From positions 1-54,498 of the forward strand of contig CAVQFO010000040.1 of assembly GCA_963711725.1 (NCBI GenBank): DNA of 54,498 bases, in the 5' to 3' direction. Within the stretch, counting starts at the first letter, position 1; each line of letters starts with the position of its first letter. Shown one piece after another: positions 18,422 to 27,408 of the stretch. Position numbers and translations under genes: made by a program. The notes beneath the pieces were generated by a model. The model made no database searches and was not told the origin of the DNA. It was given only the letters and a program-made list of their open reading frames with translations. Origin of the DNA: CAVQFO01 sp963711725 (GTDB taxonomy: Bacteria; Pseudomonadota; Gammaproteobacteria; Nitrococcales; Aquisalimonadaceae).

Positions 18422-18481
18422 AACCTCTCTCCTTAAGGTTGGAAAAACATGGCGTGGCTCTTCATTGAGCGATCTAATCCT

Positions 18482-18536
18482 GCCGCACCGTCGCGGTGCG
18501 GCACTGCACCATAGGCCAACCTGACTGGGGTGTCAA
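18482..18536 (-). promoter_or_regulatory. Phasin promoter with a perfect palindrome at the transcript start
   Basis: On the minus strand, TTGACA (18536-18531), a 17-bp spacer and TATGGT (18513-18508) form a sigma70-like promoter overlapping the end of the RibD-like gene. Immediately downstream, GCCGCACCG-TCG-CGGTGCGGC (18482-18502) is a perfect 9-bp inverted repeat at the predicted start point. It could be an operator (PhaR-type control is an inference) or an RNA hairpin at the 5' end of the mRNA. Confidence 0.7.
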
Positions 18537-19369
18537 GAATCGCCCGGTGTGGTGCGGTCGAAACGCATGAACAGCTGGCCGGGAGCCGCACCTGGGGCGG
18601 TGTCCAGGTACATCGATGCCAGGCGGAAGTCCTCGGCGGGCGCCAGAGCAGGGCCTTCGAGAATGGTCTCGAACGCGGCACCGCCGATCAGGCGCGTGCG
18701 GATCGTCAGGTACAAGGTATCCAGCAGGCCGTCACTGACCAGCGTGTTCATGACCTGGGGGCCGGTCACGGAGTAGATGTTTCGGTATCCCAACGCCTCC
18801 AGGTGGCGAATCAGGAAGTCCCCGCGTACGCCACGGCCCGGGGGCGCCGCGTGCACCCGCGCGCCGGCCGCCTCGTGATGCCGAACGGCGGCGGCGTTGA
18901 GCGGCTCGGCGGCAAAGATATGGATCTTGCGCCCCTGGCGAAGCAGCGAGTCCGGTAGTACGAAACTCAGCCCATGGCTCAGGATCGCGATGTCCGGTTG
19001 AGCGCTCAGCCCTCGCTCCCGGCGCCAGCGCCGGAGATCCTCGAAGGCATCCGCCTCGCTGACCGGCAGATGATCCTGGGCCTGTCCAAGGTTAAGATCC
19101 CGCAGGTAGCGACCGCTGGTGACGATGACGTCGGCGTGGGCCGCCAATTCCTGGAATAACCGCCAATCCCGGGGGTTGGCGATGGCGCTTGGGACACGGT
19201 GTTGGCCGTCGGTATCATCCAGGGCGATGCGGCCGTCGAGGCTGGTGATGAAATTGGTATAAACGAACGGACCCGAAGACTTGCGGGTGAGCGGGGCATC
19301 ACGGTAGAGGCCTTCGAGCGCACGAGGGCGGCCCGCTTCGGGAAAGAGTTCCAGCACTGATTCGGTCAT
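18533..19369 (-). CDS. RibD C-terminal domain (dihydrofolate reductase-fold) reductase
   Basis: The 278-residue protein has the RibD_C fold: TNFITSLDGRIALDD near residue 35, ADVIVTSGRYLRDLNL near 80, and VTGPQVMNTLVSDGLLDTLYLT near 200. Standalone proteins of this type are NAD(P)H-dependent reductases acting on pyrimidine/pterin-like substrates; the specific substrate is unknown. No deaminase domain is present, so it is not a complete RibD. ATG 19369 is favoured because the preceding in-frame residues lack family character. It overlaps the phasin promoter at its 3' end. Confidence 0.85.
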   Translation of the reverse strand: MTESVLELFPEAGRPRALEGLYRDAPLTRKSSGPFVYTNFITSLDGRIALDDTDGQHRVPSAIANPRDWRLFQELAAHADVIVTSGRYLRDLNLGQAQDHLPVSEADAFEDLRRWRRERGLSAQPDIAILSHGLSFVLPDSLLRQGRKIHIFAAEPLNAAAVRHHEAAGARVHAAPPGRGVRGDFLIRHLEALGYRNIYSVTGPQVMNTLVSDGLLDTLYLTIRTRLIGGAAFETILEGPALAPAEDFRLASMYLDTAPGAAPGQLFMRFDRTTPGDS

Positions 19370-19512
19370 CGGCCATGCTGCCCCGAGTTGATCCCCGCCG
19401 GCGCCGTCCACACGACTCCTTGGGGAGAGGATTGGTCAAGAAAGTACCGGACGCCGGCATCCGCCGGCAACCAAACACCACACCGCGTGATGAAACCGCA
19501 ATGGGAGACTCG

Positions 19513-20835
19513 ATGGCGAAAAGCGACGGACTTCAGCGGGCCTATCGCATCCTCAGCGGTGACGACAGTGACGAGCGCAGCTGCGAGGCCATTCCCGACG
19601 AGGCTTGTACGGACGTCCCGCGAAACTATCTGCTGAACGTGCTCAACGGCGCCTGCACCAAGCTCGCGGAAAAGATAGCCGGACCGAACCTGGTCCTGCC
19701 GTGGTTGCTGGGCGTGATCGGCGCCCCGGCCGCCATGATCGGTTTCCTGATGCCCATCAAGCAAACCGGTTCACTGGCGCCCCAACTCCTCGTCTCCGGC
19801 ACCATCCGCGGTCTGGCCCGGCGCAAATGGGCGTGGTTTGCCGCCGGCATGGTCCAGGCCGTCGCCCTGGTGGGCATCGCCGTTGCCGCCATCGCACTGC
19901 CGCCGGTTTGGGCGGGCGGGCTGACCTTGGTCTTGCTGGCGCTCTTCAGTGTGGCCAGCGGAGTGGGGTCGGTCGCGTTTCAGGACGTGACGGGCAAGAC
20001 GATTCCCAAGGGCAGGCGCGGGCACCTGTTATCCAACCGAGCCGCCATCGGCGGCGTGCTCACCGCGGTTGCCGGCGGCCTGCTTTACTTCTTCTTCGGT
20101 AAGGGCGCCGATCCCGTGGTGTACGCATCGATGGTGTTGATCGCGGCGGGGCTCTGGGCCCTGGCAGCGGTGTTGTTCGCCAGCCTCGACGAAGTCCCGG
20201 GCGCCACGGAGGGAGGGCGCAACCCGATCAAGGAACTCGGCGCAGGCCTGGAACTGGCGAAAACCAAGCCCGGCTACCGTCGGTTCCTGCTGACCCGGGC
20301 GCTGCTGCTTACTGTGGAGCTCGCCATGCCATTCTACGCCATGCAGGCGAGAAGCCTTTTCGGCGGCGGCATTGGCGCGCTGGGCATCTTTGTCGTCACG
20401 GTGGGGGTGGCCGGCGCGGTGAGCAGCCCCGTCTGGGGGCGGTATTCAGACCGTTCCGCGCGCCACGTCATGGCGGCGGGCGCACTGCTTGGCGTGGTGG
20501 CTGCGGGGTGTGCGCTGGGGTTCGTTGCCGTGCCGGCCTCATGGCAAAATCCCTATCTATACACGGTCGTGTTTATCGCGCTAGGCTTCGCCCAGTCGGG
20601 CGTGAGACTCGGCCGCAAGACCTACTTGATCGATGCGGCTCCCACTGGGGAACGGCCGCTCTACGTGGCCTTCAGCAATACCGCCATCGGCTTGGTCGCG
20701 CTCGCTGCCGGCGGACTGGGGGCGGTGGCGCAGGCGTTCGGCGTGAACACAACCATAGTGATTCTGGCCGTGTTGGGTGGGCTCGGGATTCTGGCGGCAC
20801 TGGCAATGCCTGCGCCAGAGCGGATGGCCGATTAA
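19513..20835 (+). CDS. MFS-type transporter
   Basis: An approximately 440-residue membrane protein with about twelve hydrophobic segments in two halves separated by a cytoplasmic loop (about residues 220-250). The LSNRAAIGG segment after the first half and the SSPVWGRYSDRSARHVM loop (MFS-like G.xSDR) support the assignment. The N-terminal about 55 residues are hydrophilic. Two ATGs are possible, 19501 and 19513; only the second has a properly spaced purine-rich site (GGGAG). It is divergent from the RibD-like gene; substrate unknown. Confidence 0.85.
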   Translation: MAKSDGLQRAYRILSGDDSDERSCEAIPDEACTDVPRNYLLNVLNGACTKLAEKIAGPNLVLPWLLGVIGAPAAMIGFLMPIKQTGSLAPQLLVSGTIRGLARRKWAWFAAGMVQAVALVGIAVAAIALPPVWAGGLTLVLLALFSVASGVGSVAFQDVTGKTIPKGRRGHLLSNRAAIGGVLTAVAGGLLYFFFGKGADPVVYASMVLIAAGLWALAAVLFASLDEVPGATEGGRNPIKELGAGLELAKTKPGYRRFLLTRALLLTVELAMPFYAMQARSLFGGGIGALGIFVVTVGVAGAVSSPVWGRYSDRSARHVMAAGALLGVVAAGCALGFVAVPASWQNPYLYTVVFIALGFAQSGVRLGRKTYLIDAAPTGERPLYVAFSNTAIGLVALAAGGLGAVAQAFGVNTTIVILAVLGGLGILAALAMPAPERMAD

Positions 20836-21021
20836 TCGTTCGGGGTGCCCGGAACATACGCGGGCGAATGGTCTAAATTTGCCTTATGATGATTAGAGAC
20901 GCGGGCCAATGATCAAGCTCCATCGCAGTCGACTCAATGGAGCACCAACAGTGATTTCAGCTTCCACAATAGAGCCCGACGCAGCATTAACAGGGCATGC
21001 CACCCGGCGGAGTTTCCGGCA

Positions 21022-21660
21022 ATGATTCGCGTTTTACTCGTTGACGATCATCAGCTCGTGCGCAGCGGTATCCGTCGCATCCTCGACGACGCCGGCGACA
21101 TCTCCGTGGTCGGGGAGGCCGGCAGTGGCGAAGAAGCGATTCAGATGGCGCGGGAATGTGCGCCCGACGTCGTGTTGATGGACGTGAACATGCCCGGCAT
21201 CGGCGGACTGGAGGCCACTCGAAAGCTTCTGCGCGTGAACGAGGTTCTCAAGATCATCGCCCTGACGATCCATATCGAGGAGCCGTACCCCAGCCGTCTC
21301 ATGGAGGCCGGCGCGATGGGCTATCTCACCAAGGGCTGCGGCGTTGAGGAAATCATCAAGGCCATCCACTCCGTGAACAAGGGTGAACGTTATATCGGTG
21401 CCGATATCGCTCGGCAGATGGCCCTTTCCGGGTTCGACGGCAGCCGCAAGAACCAGTTCCAGAAACTTTCCCAGCGCGAGGTTCAGGTGATGATGATGAT
21501 CACCCAGGGCCACAAGCTCCAGGAGATCTCGGACAAGCTCTGCCTCAGCCCCAAGACCGTGAGCACCTATCGCTATCGGCTGTACGATAAGCTGGGAGTG
21601 GAGACAGATGTGGAACTGACCCATCTGGCGATTCGCCACGGTATGATCGACCAGATGTGA
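21022..21660 (+). CDS. uvrY: GacA/UvrY-type response regulator
   Basis: The 212-residue NarL/FixJ-family regulator has a receiver domain (1-125) with the acidic pair Asp8-Asp9, phosphoacceptor Asp54 in VVLMDVNMPG and Lys in YLTKG. The C-terminal LuxR-type HTH (about 148-205) contains LSQREVQVMMMI and LSPKTVSTYRYR. In gammaproteobacteria UvrY/GacA is the partner of BarA/GacS and drives CsrB-type small RNAs. The conserved synteny uvrY-uvrC-pgsA is present here, with a uracil-DNA glycosylase gene inserted between uvrY and uvrC. The sensor kinase is not in the window. Confidence 0.95.
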   Translation: MIRVLLVDDHQLVRSGIRRILDDAGDISVVGEAGSGEEAIQMARECAPDVVLMDVNMPGIGGLEATRKLLRVNEVLKIIALTIHIEEPYPSRLMEAGAMGYLTKGCGVEEIIKAIHSVNKGERYIGADIARQMALSGFDGSRKNQFQKLSQREVQVMMMITQGHKLQEISDKLCLSPKTVSTYRYRLYDKLGVETDVELTHLAIRHGMIDQM

Positions 21661-21697
21661 GGGATCCTCGAATGCCGCCCGCGATCCGCGCGAACTG

Positions 21698-22376
21698 ATG
21701 TCTTCCGAAGCCTTATCGTTTAACCCCGACTGCGTACGCTGCCCACGTCTGGCCGAGTTCCTCGCCGAGGTGCGTTCGGCTCATCCCGAGTATCACGGCC
21801 GGCCGGTTCCCGCCTTTGGCGAATCCGGCGCTCCGCTCCTGGTGGTCGGACTCGCTCCGGGGATGCACGGCGCCAATCGCACCGGCCGCCCCTTCACGGG
21901 CGACTACGCCGGCATCCTGCTTTACGAGACCCTGCACGAATTCGGTTTCGGCACGGCACCCGAATCCGTGTCCGCGGACGACGGACTGGAATTGCGCGGC
22001 GCGCGGATCACCAACGCCGTGCGGTGCCTGCCGCCCGCAGAACAAGCCCACCCGGCCCGAGGTGAGGGCTTGCACCCCGTATCTGCGGCACGATCTTGAA
22101 GCGCTCCCGGAGGGCGGTGTGGTGCTGGCGCTGGGCCGTATCGCGCACGAGGCCGTGCTGATGGCCCAGGGGCTGAAGCTCAGCGCCTATCCCTTCGGCC
22201 ATGACGCCCTGCACGTGCTGCCGTCCGGCATCCGGCTGCTGGATTCCTATCATTGCAGCCGCTACAACACCCAGACCCGGCGACTGACCACCGAGATGTT
22301 CCGCGGGGTGATCGCTCGGGCGCGGCGGCTTTGCGATGATCTTTCCGGCGAATCGCGCCATGCCGAAGCACGCTGA
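21698..22376 (+). pseudogene. Uracil-DNA glycosylase family 5 (UdgB-like), frameshifted
   Basis: The first 117 codons read CxxC..L near the start (CVRCPRLAEF) and LLVVGLAPGMHGANRTGRPF, the glycosylase motif 1, then ITNAVRCLPP. After that the family continuation (QNKPTRPEV..C.PYL) is found only in the +1 frame, from about 22037 to TGA 22374-22376. That frame ends with LGRIAHEAV and LDSYHCSRYNTQT, the His-containing motif. An extra C in the CCC run at 22034-22036 accounts for the shift: with one C removed the two halves join to a full-length protein of about 225 residues. The four iron-sulfur Cys are shared between both halves, so neither half alone should be active. It overlaps the uvrC start by 17 bp. 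Confidence 0.85.
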
Positions 22377-24191
22377 CTCCGATACCTTCGATCCCAAAGC
22401 CGTCATAAACCAGATCCCGGAGACGCCCGGCGTGTATCGCATGCTGGATGTCGACGGCAAGGTGATCTACGTGGGCAAGGCCCGGCGCCTGAAGCGGCGG
22501 GTGGCCAGCTATTTCAACCGCAGCGACAAGTCCACCAAGACCCGGGTGATGGTGGAGCAGGTTCGCGGTATCGAGGTGACGGTCACGCACACCGAGGCGG
22601 AGGCCCTGATCCTTGAGAACAACCTGATAAAGAGCCTCGCCCCCCGCTACAACGTCCTGCTGCGGGACGACAAGAGCTACCCGTACATCTACCTTTCGGA
22701 CCATCAGGATTTCCCCCGCCTGGCTTTCTACCGAGGCAGCCGCAAGGAGCCAGGGCGTTACTTCGGCCCTTTCCCCAGCGCCGGCGCGGTGCGGGAGACC
22801 CTGAGCCACCTGCAAAAAGTGTTTCCGATTCGCCAGTGCGAGGACAGCTTCTTCCGCAACCGCTCGCGGCCCTGTCTGCAGTATCAGATCGAGCGCTGCA
22901 CGGCACCCTGCGTGGGCTTCATCTCCAAAGACGAATACCGGCGCGACGTGGACGACGCGGTCCGCTTCCTGGAAGGCCGAAGCGGGCTGGTGGTGGATGA
23001 CCTTGTCCGCAGAATGGAGGAGGCCGCCGAAAAGCTCGACTTCGAAACGGCCGCGCGCCTGCGCGACCGCATCGCGACTCTGCGCCAGATTCAGGAGAAG
23101 CAGTACGTGGCCGGCGAAAAGGGCGATCTGGACGTGGTGGTCTGCGTCGCCGAGGGCGGCCAGGCCTGTGTTCAGGTGTTCGTGTTTCGCGGCGGCCGCA
23201 ACCTGGGGAACAAGACGTTCTTCCCCAAGGCCCCGGCCGAGACCAGCGAGTCCGACGTGTTGTCCGCCTTCATCGCCCGCTACTACCTGGGCCGGGAAGT
23301 CCCTCGAGAGCTTCTGGTCAATCACGCCCCCGAGGACGCCGAACTACTGGAGGAAGCACTTTCGGAGGAGTCCGCTCACAAGGTGTCCATCCGCCCCAAC
23401 GTCCGCGGCGAGCGCCGCCGCTGGCTGCAAATGGCCGTGACCAACGCCCGCATGGCCCTGGGCGCCCAGCTCGCCGACCGTGCGGGATTGGAACGCCGCT
23501 ACGAAGCACTGCAGGAGGCCCTGGGCCTGGACGAGATTCCCTCGCGCATGGAGTGCTTCGACATCAGCCATACTCAAGGGGAGGCGACGGTCGCTTCCTG
23601 CGTGGTATTCAATCGCGAGGGCCCGCTGAAGTCCGACTATCGGCGATTCAATATCGAAGATGTTCCGGCCGGCGACGACTACGCCGCCATGCGCCAGGCG
23701 CTGAGCCGCCGGTATACTCGACTCAAGCGGGGAGAGGGTCTGATTCCCGATCTGCTGATTATCGATGGCGGCAAAGGCCAACTGGCCCAGGCCCGCGAGG
23801 TCATCGAGGAACTTCAGGTGGAAGGCGTGACGCTGATGGGCATCGCCAAGGGGCCGGAACGGCGGCCCGGCGAGGAAACCCTGTTTGTTGCCGGGAGGGG
23901 GGAGAAGTTATACTGCCGCCAGACTCCCCGGCCCTGCACCTTCTGCAGCAGATCAGGGACGAGGCGCATCGCTTCGCCATTACGGGGCACCGTCAGCGCA
24001 GGGGCAAGGCCCGACGGACGTCGGTTCTGCAATCCCTGCCCGGCGTGGGCCCCAAACGGCGCCAGGCCCTGCTCAAGCAATTCGGCGGCCTCCAGGGGGT
24101 CGCCCGGGCGGGCGTCGAAGACTTGGCCAGCGTCCCGGGTATCAGCCGAGAGCTGGCCGAGCGCATTTACGGCGCGTTTCACGGCAGCTGA
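22360..24191 (+). pseudogene. uvrC: Excinuclease ABC subunit C, frameshifted near codon 513
   Basis: Excinuclease UvrC makes both incisions in nucleotide excision repair. The GIY-YIG domain (PGVYRMLDVDGKVIYVGKA, about 25-45), the Cys-rich region, the UVR motif (LDFETAARLRDRI, about 225) and the RNase H-like domain (CFDISHTQGE, LLIIDGGKGQL) are in one frame. At the G run 23897-23902 the family continuation (LPPDSPALHLLQQIRDEAHRF and two HhH motifs ending at TGA 24189-24191) moves to another frame. One missing G explains it. As it stands, the first frame loses the catalytic His and the (HhH)2 domain. It then runs open, without a stop, straight into pgsA. Confidence 0.88.
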
Positions 24192-24225
24192 CCCTGTCTC
24201 ACCGCAACGTTCAACCAGGGGTACC

Positions 24226-24819
24226 ATGAATCTCAATTTGCCGAACATCCTGACGCTGATCCGCATCGGACTGATCCCGGTCTTCGGCGTGGTGTTCGTT
24301 CTCCCCCAAGGCTGGTCGAACGGCGCATCGGCCGCCATCTTCGCGCTGGCAGGCATCACCGACTGGCTCGACGGCTATCTGGCTCGCCGCATGGGTCTCA
24401 CCTCGGCGTTCGGCGCATTCCTGGATCCGGTGGCGGACAAGCTCATGGTCGCCACGGCGCTGGTGGCTTTGGTGGCGGTCAATCCCACGCCGTGGTTCGC
24501 GGTACCGGCGGCAGTGATCATCGGCCGGGAGATCGCCGTCTCCGCTCTCCGGGAGTGGATGGCCGAATTGGGCAAGCGGGCGAGGGTGTCGGTCAGCACG
24601 ATCGGCAAAGTGAAGACGGCGGGGCAGATGGTCGCCATTGTGCTTCTGCTGCTTCGGAAGAACACATTCGGCCTGCCGACTCACGATATCGGCCTGCTAC
24701 TTTTGTATATCGCGGCGGTACTTACGATCTGGTCGATGATTATTTATCTGCGCGCCGCATGGAAGGAGCTGTCCGACAAGCCGTCCGGCGCGCCGGAAAA
24801 AACCGTGAAACCCTCTTGA
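24226..24819 (+). CDS. pgsA: CDP-diacylglycerol-glycerol-3-phosphate 3-phosphatidyltransferase
   Basis: The 197-residue inner-membrane enzyme makes phosphatidylglycerophosphate, the committed step to phosphatidylglycerol. The CDP-alcohol phosphatidyltransferase signature is complete: DWLDGYLARR, then G, then FLDPVADKL (DG-x2-AR-x8-G-x3-D-x3-D) at about residues 46-72. Several transmembrane segments follow. The start ATG 24226 has AGGGG a few bases upstream and lies 34 bp after the intended uvrC stop. Its own stop TGA (24817-24819) lies within the -35 box of the tRNA promoter. Confidence 0.95.
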   Translation: MNLNLPNILTLIRIGLIPVFGVVFVLPQGWSNGASAAIFALAGITDWLDGYLARRMGLTSAFGAFLDPVADKLMVATALVALVAVNPTPWFAVPAAVIIGREIAVSALREWMAELGKRARVSVSTIGKVKTAGQMVAIVLLLLRKNTFGLPTHDIGLLLLYIAAVLTIWSMIIYLRAAWKELSDKPSGAPEKTVKPS

Positions 24820-24843
24820 CACATCGGTTCCCGTCCCTAGAAT
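24816..24843 (+). promoter_or_regulatory. tRNA-Gly promoter overlapping the pgsA stop codon
   Basis: TTGACA (24816-24821), a 16-bp spacer and TAGAAT (24838-24843) form a strong sigma70 promoter with the expected start about 10 bp before the tRNA-Gly. The pgsA stop codon TGA is inside the -35 element. Confidence 0.85.
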
Positions 24844-24859
24844 AGAGCCTCGTTGTCGG

Positions 24860-24935
<76 letters not shown>

Positions 24936-24943
24936 AGTTTTAG

Positions 24944-24968
24944 AAAACCCCGGTCTGCCGGGGTTTTC
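24944..24968 (+). terminator. Rho-independent terminator after tRNA-Gly
   Basis: A perfect 10-bp stem AAAACCCCGG (24944-24953) with CCGGGGTTTT (24958-24967) and loop TCTG; the T-run is the 3' arm itself. It separates tRNA-Gly from the tRNA-Cys/tRNA-Leu pair. Confidence 0.88.
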
Positions 24969-25016
24969 GCGTTTCTGAAGCCGAAAAACTCGATAAGTCC
25001 GCAGGGCGTTGACGGC

Positions 25017-25045
25017 TCGCCATCAATCGGCGCAGTTGCTATGAT
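25017..25045 (+). promoter_or_regulatory. Probable promoter of the tRNA-Cys/tRNA-Leu pair
   Basis: TATGAT (25040-25045) is 17 bp downstream of TCGCCA (25017-25022), which matches the -35 consensus at four of six positions. The start would be about 20 bp before the tRNA-Cys. Confidence 0.5.
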
Positions 25046-25076
25046 TGCCTGCCTGCGGACTGCCGAAAGAATCAAA

Positions 25077-25150
25077 GGCTCGGTGGCAGAGTGGTTATGC
25101 AGCGGCCTGCAAAGCCGTGTACGTCGGTTCGATTCCGGCCCGAGCCTCCA
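25077..25150 (+). tRNA. tRNA-Cys (anticodon GCA)
   Basis: A 74-nt tRNA with acceptor stem GGCTCGG/CCGAGCC, anticodon loop CTGCAAA, T-loop GTTCGATTC and encoded CCA at 25148-25150. Confidence 0.96.
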
Positions 25151-25194
25151 AATTCAGCGCGAATCGGCGATTCCGCTCAAGTCCGCTGGACCCG

Positions 25195-25279
25195 GCCCGG
25201 GTGGCGGAATTGGTAGACGCAAGGGACTTAAAATCCCTCGACTTCGGTCGTGCCGGTTCGAGTCCGGCTCCGGGCACCA
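25195..25279 (+). tRNA. tRNA-Leu (anticodon TAA)
   Basis: An 85-nt class II tRNA with acceptor stem GCCCGGG/TCCGGGC (one G-U pair), anticodon loop CTTAAAA, a long variable arm (TCGACTTCGGTCG) and encoded CCA at 25277-25279. Confidence 0.96.
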
Positions 25280-25485
25280 TCGTTTCCCTTTCCCAATCCC
25301 ATTCATCCCGCCGCCCGCCTTTGCGCTGGTTTTCTACCGTTTTTCCCCGTCTTGTTGCCACTAGGCGCCAGTTTCGCCAGAATCGGGCAAACGCGGCCAG
25401 CGCCGTTTGTCGTCCGGTTGCGGGGGCTCCGATGACGGCACGCGACGGATACGGCGCGTCCCCCTGGGAAGGAGAAACCAATAAC

Positions 25486-26889
25486 ATGGCGAACGAACGA
25501 AAATCCCAGCACGGCGAGTGGTCCAGCCCGTTAATCTTCATGCTTGCAGCCGCTGGCTCGGCGGTGGGGCTGGGCAACATCTGGAAGTTTCCCTTCATAA
25601 CCGGCGAATACGGGGGAGGGGCCTTCGTCCTGGTGTATCTCGGCTGCATCCTGCTGGTTGGGATTCCCATCATGGTTGCCGAGATTTCCTTGGGGCGCCG
25701 GGCCCGGCAAAGCCCCATCAACGCTCTGGAGATTCTCGCCAAGGACGAGCAGCGTTCGCCGCACTGGAAGAAGCTGGGCTGGATGGGCGTGGTTGCCGGA
25801 TTCCTGATCCTCTCCTTCTATAGCGTCGTCGCCGGTTGGGCCGTGGCCTATATGGTCAAGGCCGCCGAGGGCTTCTTCACCTCCACCGACCCCAAGCTGA
25901 TCGCCCAGGAATTCCATAACTTCCTGGCCGACCCCTGGCAACTCCTGCTCTGGCATACCGTGTTCATGGTGCTGTGTTTCTTCATCGTTGTCCGGGGTGT
26001 TCAGATGGGGCTGGAGAAGGCGGTGACGGTGATGATGCCGTTGCTGTTCGTCATTCTCCTGGTTCTGGTGGGGTACGGCGTGGTCAACGGCGCGTTCGCC
26101 AAGGCCGTTCACTTCATGTTCAGGCCGGATTTCCACAAACTCACGCGCGAAGGGATCCTCGTCGCCATGGGGCATTCCTTCTTTACGCTGAGCCTGGGCA
26201 TGGGCGCCATCATGGCCTACGGTTCCTATTTGCCGTCCCGGGCATCCATCGGCTTCGCCACGCTGGTGATTGCGGGGGCGGATACGCTGGTGGCGCTGCT
26301 TGCCGGACTGGCGATTTTCCCTATCGTTTTCCAGCACGGCCTGGCGCCGGGGGCCGGGCCAGGCCTCCTGTTCCAGACGGTGCCGATCTCCTTCGGCGAC
26401 ATGCCCGCGGGCAACTTCTTCGGATTCCTGTTCTTTCTGTTGGTGGTGTTCGCCGCGCTGACCTCGGGCATTTCCCTTCTGGAGCCCTCGGTGGCTTACT
26501 TGGTGGAAAACAATAAATGGAGCCGATTCAAGGCCACCGGCCTGTTGTCGCTGGCCATTTGGGTGTTGGGCGTGGCCAGTGTTCTGTCGTTCAACGTCTG
26601 GTCGGACGTGCATCCCCTTGGATTCATTCCAGCGTTTGACAAGAAAACCATCTTCGACCTGCTGGACGGGCTCACGACCAACGTCCTGCTCCCGACGGGC
26701 GGGCTGTTCATCGCGGTATTTGCGGGATGGAAAATGCGCAAGGCGGCGATCCACGAGGAACTGTCCATGGGGGATCATCCGGGTTTTTCGGTCTGGTATT
26801 TCGTGGTCCGCTATATTTCGCCTGTCGCCGTCGCGGTTGTGCTGTTGAACAGTCTCGGGTTGCTGAAGTTGTTGGGTATCACGGGCTAA
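25486..26889 (+). CDS. Sodium-dependent transporter, NSS family
   Basis: The 467-residue inner-membrane symporter has about eleven to twelve hydrophobic segments. The first carries the family hallmark GSAVGLGNIWKFPF, the unwound TM1 that binds Na+ and substrate in LeuT. The TM6 region reads SLGMGAIMAYGSY and TM8 SGISLLEPSVAY, as expected for bacterial NSS proteins of the amino-acid type. Substrate is not deducible. ATG 25486 has a good ribosome site (GGAAGGAGA) and begins just before TM1; the long in-frame upstream extension crosses the tRNA genes and is not coding. Confidence 0.93.
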   Translation: MANERKSQHGEWSSPLIFMLAAAGSAVGLGNIWKFPFITGEYGGGAFVLVYLGCILLVGIPIMVAEISLGRRARQSPINALEILAKDEQRSPHWKKLGWMGVVAGFLILSFYSVVAGWAVAYMVKAAEGFFTSTDPKLIAQEFHNFLADPWQLLLWHTVFMVLCFFIVVRGVQMGLEKAVTVMMPLLFVILLVLVGYGVVNGAFAKAVHFMFRPDFHKLTREGILVAMGHSFFTLSLGMGAIMAYGSYLPSRASIGFATLVIAGADTLVALLAGLAIFPIVFQHGLAPGAGPGLLFQTVPISFGDMPAGNFFGFLFFLLVVFAALTSGISLLEPSVAYLVENNKWSRFKATGLLSLAIWVLGVASVLSFNVWSDVHPLGFIPAFDKKTIFDLLDGLTTNVLLPTGGLFIAVFAGWKMRKAAIHEELSMGDHPGFSVWYFVVRYISPVAVAVVLLNSLGLLKLLGITG

Positions 26890-27006
26890 CGCCGGCGCTG
26901 AAGCACGCTATTCCAAATCAAGGGGACTATCCCCATGTCAGCCTGAAGTCCCGCGGTTCGCCGCGGCTCGCGATTCGATTCGCGGCACATTTGGGGAGGT
27001 GCTCGC

Positions 27007-27408
27007 ATGGATCATTCCACCCCCACGCCTTTGCAGATCGTGGAAGGTTATCTACAGGCCTTGAGAGATCGGGATGTCGCTCGGGCCGGGTCGTTTCTTG
27101 CGACCACGGATTTCGAATTCATCAGCCCCACACACCATTTCACGTCAGCGGGAGAGCTGCTCTCGTATCTGGAACTGTCCACTCCGATTGTTCATGGATT
27201 CGAGGTTCGGAAGACATTCGTGGACGGCGACGACGTCTGTCAGGTGTTCCGAGTGGTATCCCAGATATCGGAGCGCAAATCCAGTGAGGTGGCGCAGTGG
27301 GCCCAGGTCCACGAGGGTCGCATTCGCCGTATAGAGATGTTCTACGACGCTTACGAATACCGGATGCTGTTTGCGGAGGACCACGGGCAGGGCGGGCCCG
27401 CCGAGTAA
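27007..27408 (+). CDS. SnoaL/NTF2-like domain protein
   Basis: This small 133-residue protein has an NTF2-like alpha+beta pattern: an N-terminal helix IVEGYLQALRDRDVARAGSFL, then FISPTHHFTSAGELLSYL, a strand-rich centre and a final FYDAYEYRMLF strand. Proteins of this fold include ketosteroid-isomerase-like enzymes and binding proteins, and no particular activity can be assigned. The ribosome site GGGGAGGTG precedes ATG 27007. It stands alone, 117 bp after the NSS transporter. Confidence 0.75.
   Translation: MDHSTPTPLQIVEGYLQALRDRDVARAGSFLATTDFEFISPTHHFTSAGELLSYLELSTPIVHGFEVRKTFVDGDDVCQVFRVVSQISERKSSEVAQWAQVHEGRIRRIEMFYDAYEYRMLFAEDHGQGGPAE

Noticed and set aside
23897..23902. Programmed frameshifting in uvrC
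   Set aside because: No slippery heptamer with a downstream stimulatory structure is evident, and programmed shifting in uvrC is not known; a base error or mutation is simpler.
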